NCBI GenBank assembly: GCA_030039895.1 | Contig: JASHUR010000271.1 | Location: 1-6,545, forward strand | DNA length: 6,545 bases | Source of the DNA: Acidobacteriaceae bacterium | GTDB taxonomy: Bacteria; Acidobacteriota; Terriglobia; Terriglobales; Acidobacteriaceae | Direction: 5' to 3' | Shown: positions 6,376-6,545 of the stretch, piece by piece | How the letters are laid out: every line of letters starts with the position of its first letter | Position numbering within the stretch: position 1 is the stretch's first letter | Notes under the pieces: model-generated | Databases searched by the model: none | What the model saw: only the letters and a program-made list of their open reading frames with translations | What the model was told of the DNA's origin: nothing | Program-made: the position numbers and the translations under genes

Positions 6376-6383
6376 ATCATCCT

Positions 6384-6545
6384 ATGGGTTCAATGCTTAC
6401 ACCACGACAGGCTGCGCTCCGTCTGGGAATCTCCTATCCGACGATCAAGCAGTGGATCTACCACGGAAAATTGAAGACGGTGAAGACTCCCGGTGGACAC
6501 TATCGCATCCCTGAAGCCGAACTCGATCGTTTTCTGCACAAGGCC
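6384..6545 (+). CDS. Excisionase/MerR-type helix-turn-helix DNA-binding protein, N-terminal part
   Basis: Fifty-four codons are visible, open to the right edge. LTPRQAALRLGISYPTIKQW (5-24) is a clear winged helix-turn-helix of the HTH_17/excisionase type: helix 1 TPRQAALRLG, turn GIS, recognition helix YPTIKQWIYHG. A basic wing (KLKTVKTPGGHYRI, 29-42) and PEAELDRFL (43-51) follow. Proteins with this GGHYRIPEAEL pattern bind DNA as small regulators. In phage or integrative elements they act as excisionases, but nothing else here suggests such an element. Some proteins with this head carry a C-terminal molybdate-binding TOBE domain; that part is outside the window. It is divergent from thrC and shares its regulatory region, so it could act there, although that is only inference. 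An alternative start is the second ATG at 6393. Confidence 0.85.
   Translation, partial: MGSMLTPRQAALRLGISYPTIKQWIYHGKLKTVKTPGGHYRIPEAELDRFLHKA

Larger units (their letters stand above)
6293..6383. promoter_or_regulatory. Divergent promoter region of thrC and the HTH gene
   Basis: These 91 bp separate the divergent thrC and HTH genes. The core 6341-6380 has 32 A/T out of 40, in sharp contrast to the GC-rich genes on both sides, as expected for a promoter island. On the minus strand I cannot pick a clear -35/-10 pair for thrC; TACGAT and GATATT near 6364-6371 are weak -10 candidates. No T-box or threonine-rich leader peptide fits in this short leader. Confidence 0.55.

Noticed and set aside
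6293..6383. Threonine attenuator or T-box upstream of thrC
   Set aside because: The leader is too short for a T-box, and I see no Thr/Ile-rich leader peptide or terminator-antiterminator pair. A six-codon frame starting inside the ribosome binding site region has no threonine codons.
6384..6545. Excisionase of an integrated phage or mobile element
   Set aside because: The HTH type is shared by many chromosomal regulators, and the window has no integrase, attachment repeat, tRNA gene or composition shift.

Overview
The window most likely comes from a GC-rich bacterial chromosome. The mix of genes (a thrC-thrB operon, a secreted phospholipase B-like Ntn hydrolase, an orphan protein carrying a 'LLRKTF..RPR.EG' block, and an excisionase-type HTH protein) looks like Acidobacteriota of the Terriglobia type. 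That assignment rests on remembered family patterns, not on a search. It reads as ordinary chromosomal housekeeping and accessory genes: I see no rRNA, tRNA, CRISPR array, transposase, phage gene or attachment site.

Layout from left to right. (1) Positions 1-1004, minus strand: the first 334 codons of an exported hydrolase of the phospholipase B-like / C45 type, cut by the left window edge. (2) 1005-1175: a 171-bp gap with a possible -10 box, an imperfect palindrome and a small hairpin. (3) 1176-2948, minus strand: a class II CCA-adding enzyme/poly(A) polymerase-type nucleotidyltransferase with an unusual C-terminal tail, made of an acidic block followed by a Lys/Ala/Pro-rich histone H1-like stretch. 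(4) 2949-3161: a 213-bp divergent intergenic region. (5) 3162-3653, plus strand: a 163-residue protein of unknown function. (6) 3654-3923: a convergent intergenic region with a strong intrinsic terminator read from the minus strand. (7) 3924-6292, minus strand: thrC (threonine synthase) followed by thrB (homoserine kinase), overlapping by one base. (8) 6293-6383: a divergent regulatory region with an AT-rich core (32 of 40 bases A/T). (9) 6384-6545, plus strand: the N-terminus of a small HTH DNA-binding protein, probably made from a leaderless or nearly leaderless mRNA and cut by the right edge.

ThrB and ThrC catalyse the last two steps of threonine synthesis, homoserine to O-phosphohomoserine to threonine. 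They form a compact transcription unit that runs from the AT-rich island near 6340-6380 to the terminator at 3766-3810. Aspartokinase and homoserine dehydrogenase are not in the window. The other genes appear to be separate units: strand changes or gaps of more than 170 bp divide them.

The most unusual things here are the H1-like tail on the tRNA nucleotidyltransferase-type enzyme, the eukaryote-like phospholipase B signature in a secreted bacterial protein, and the leaderless-looking start of the HTH gene. I do not see convincing evidence for a wholly new multi-gene system.
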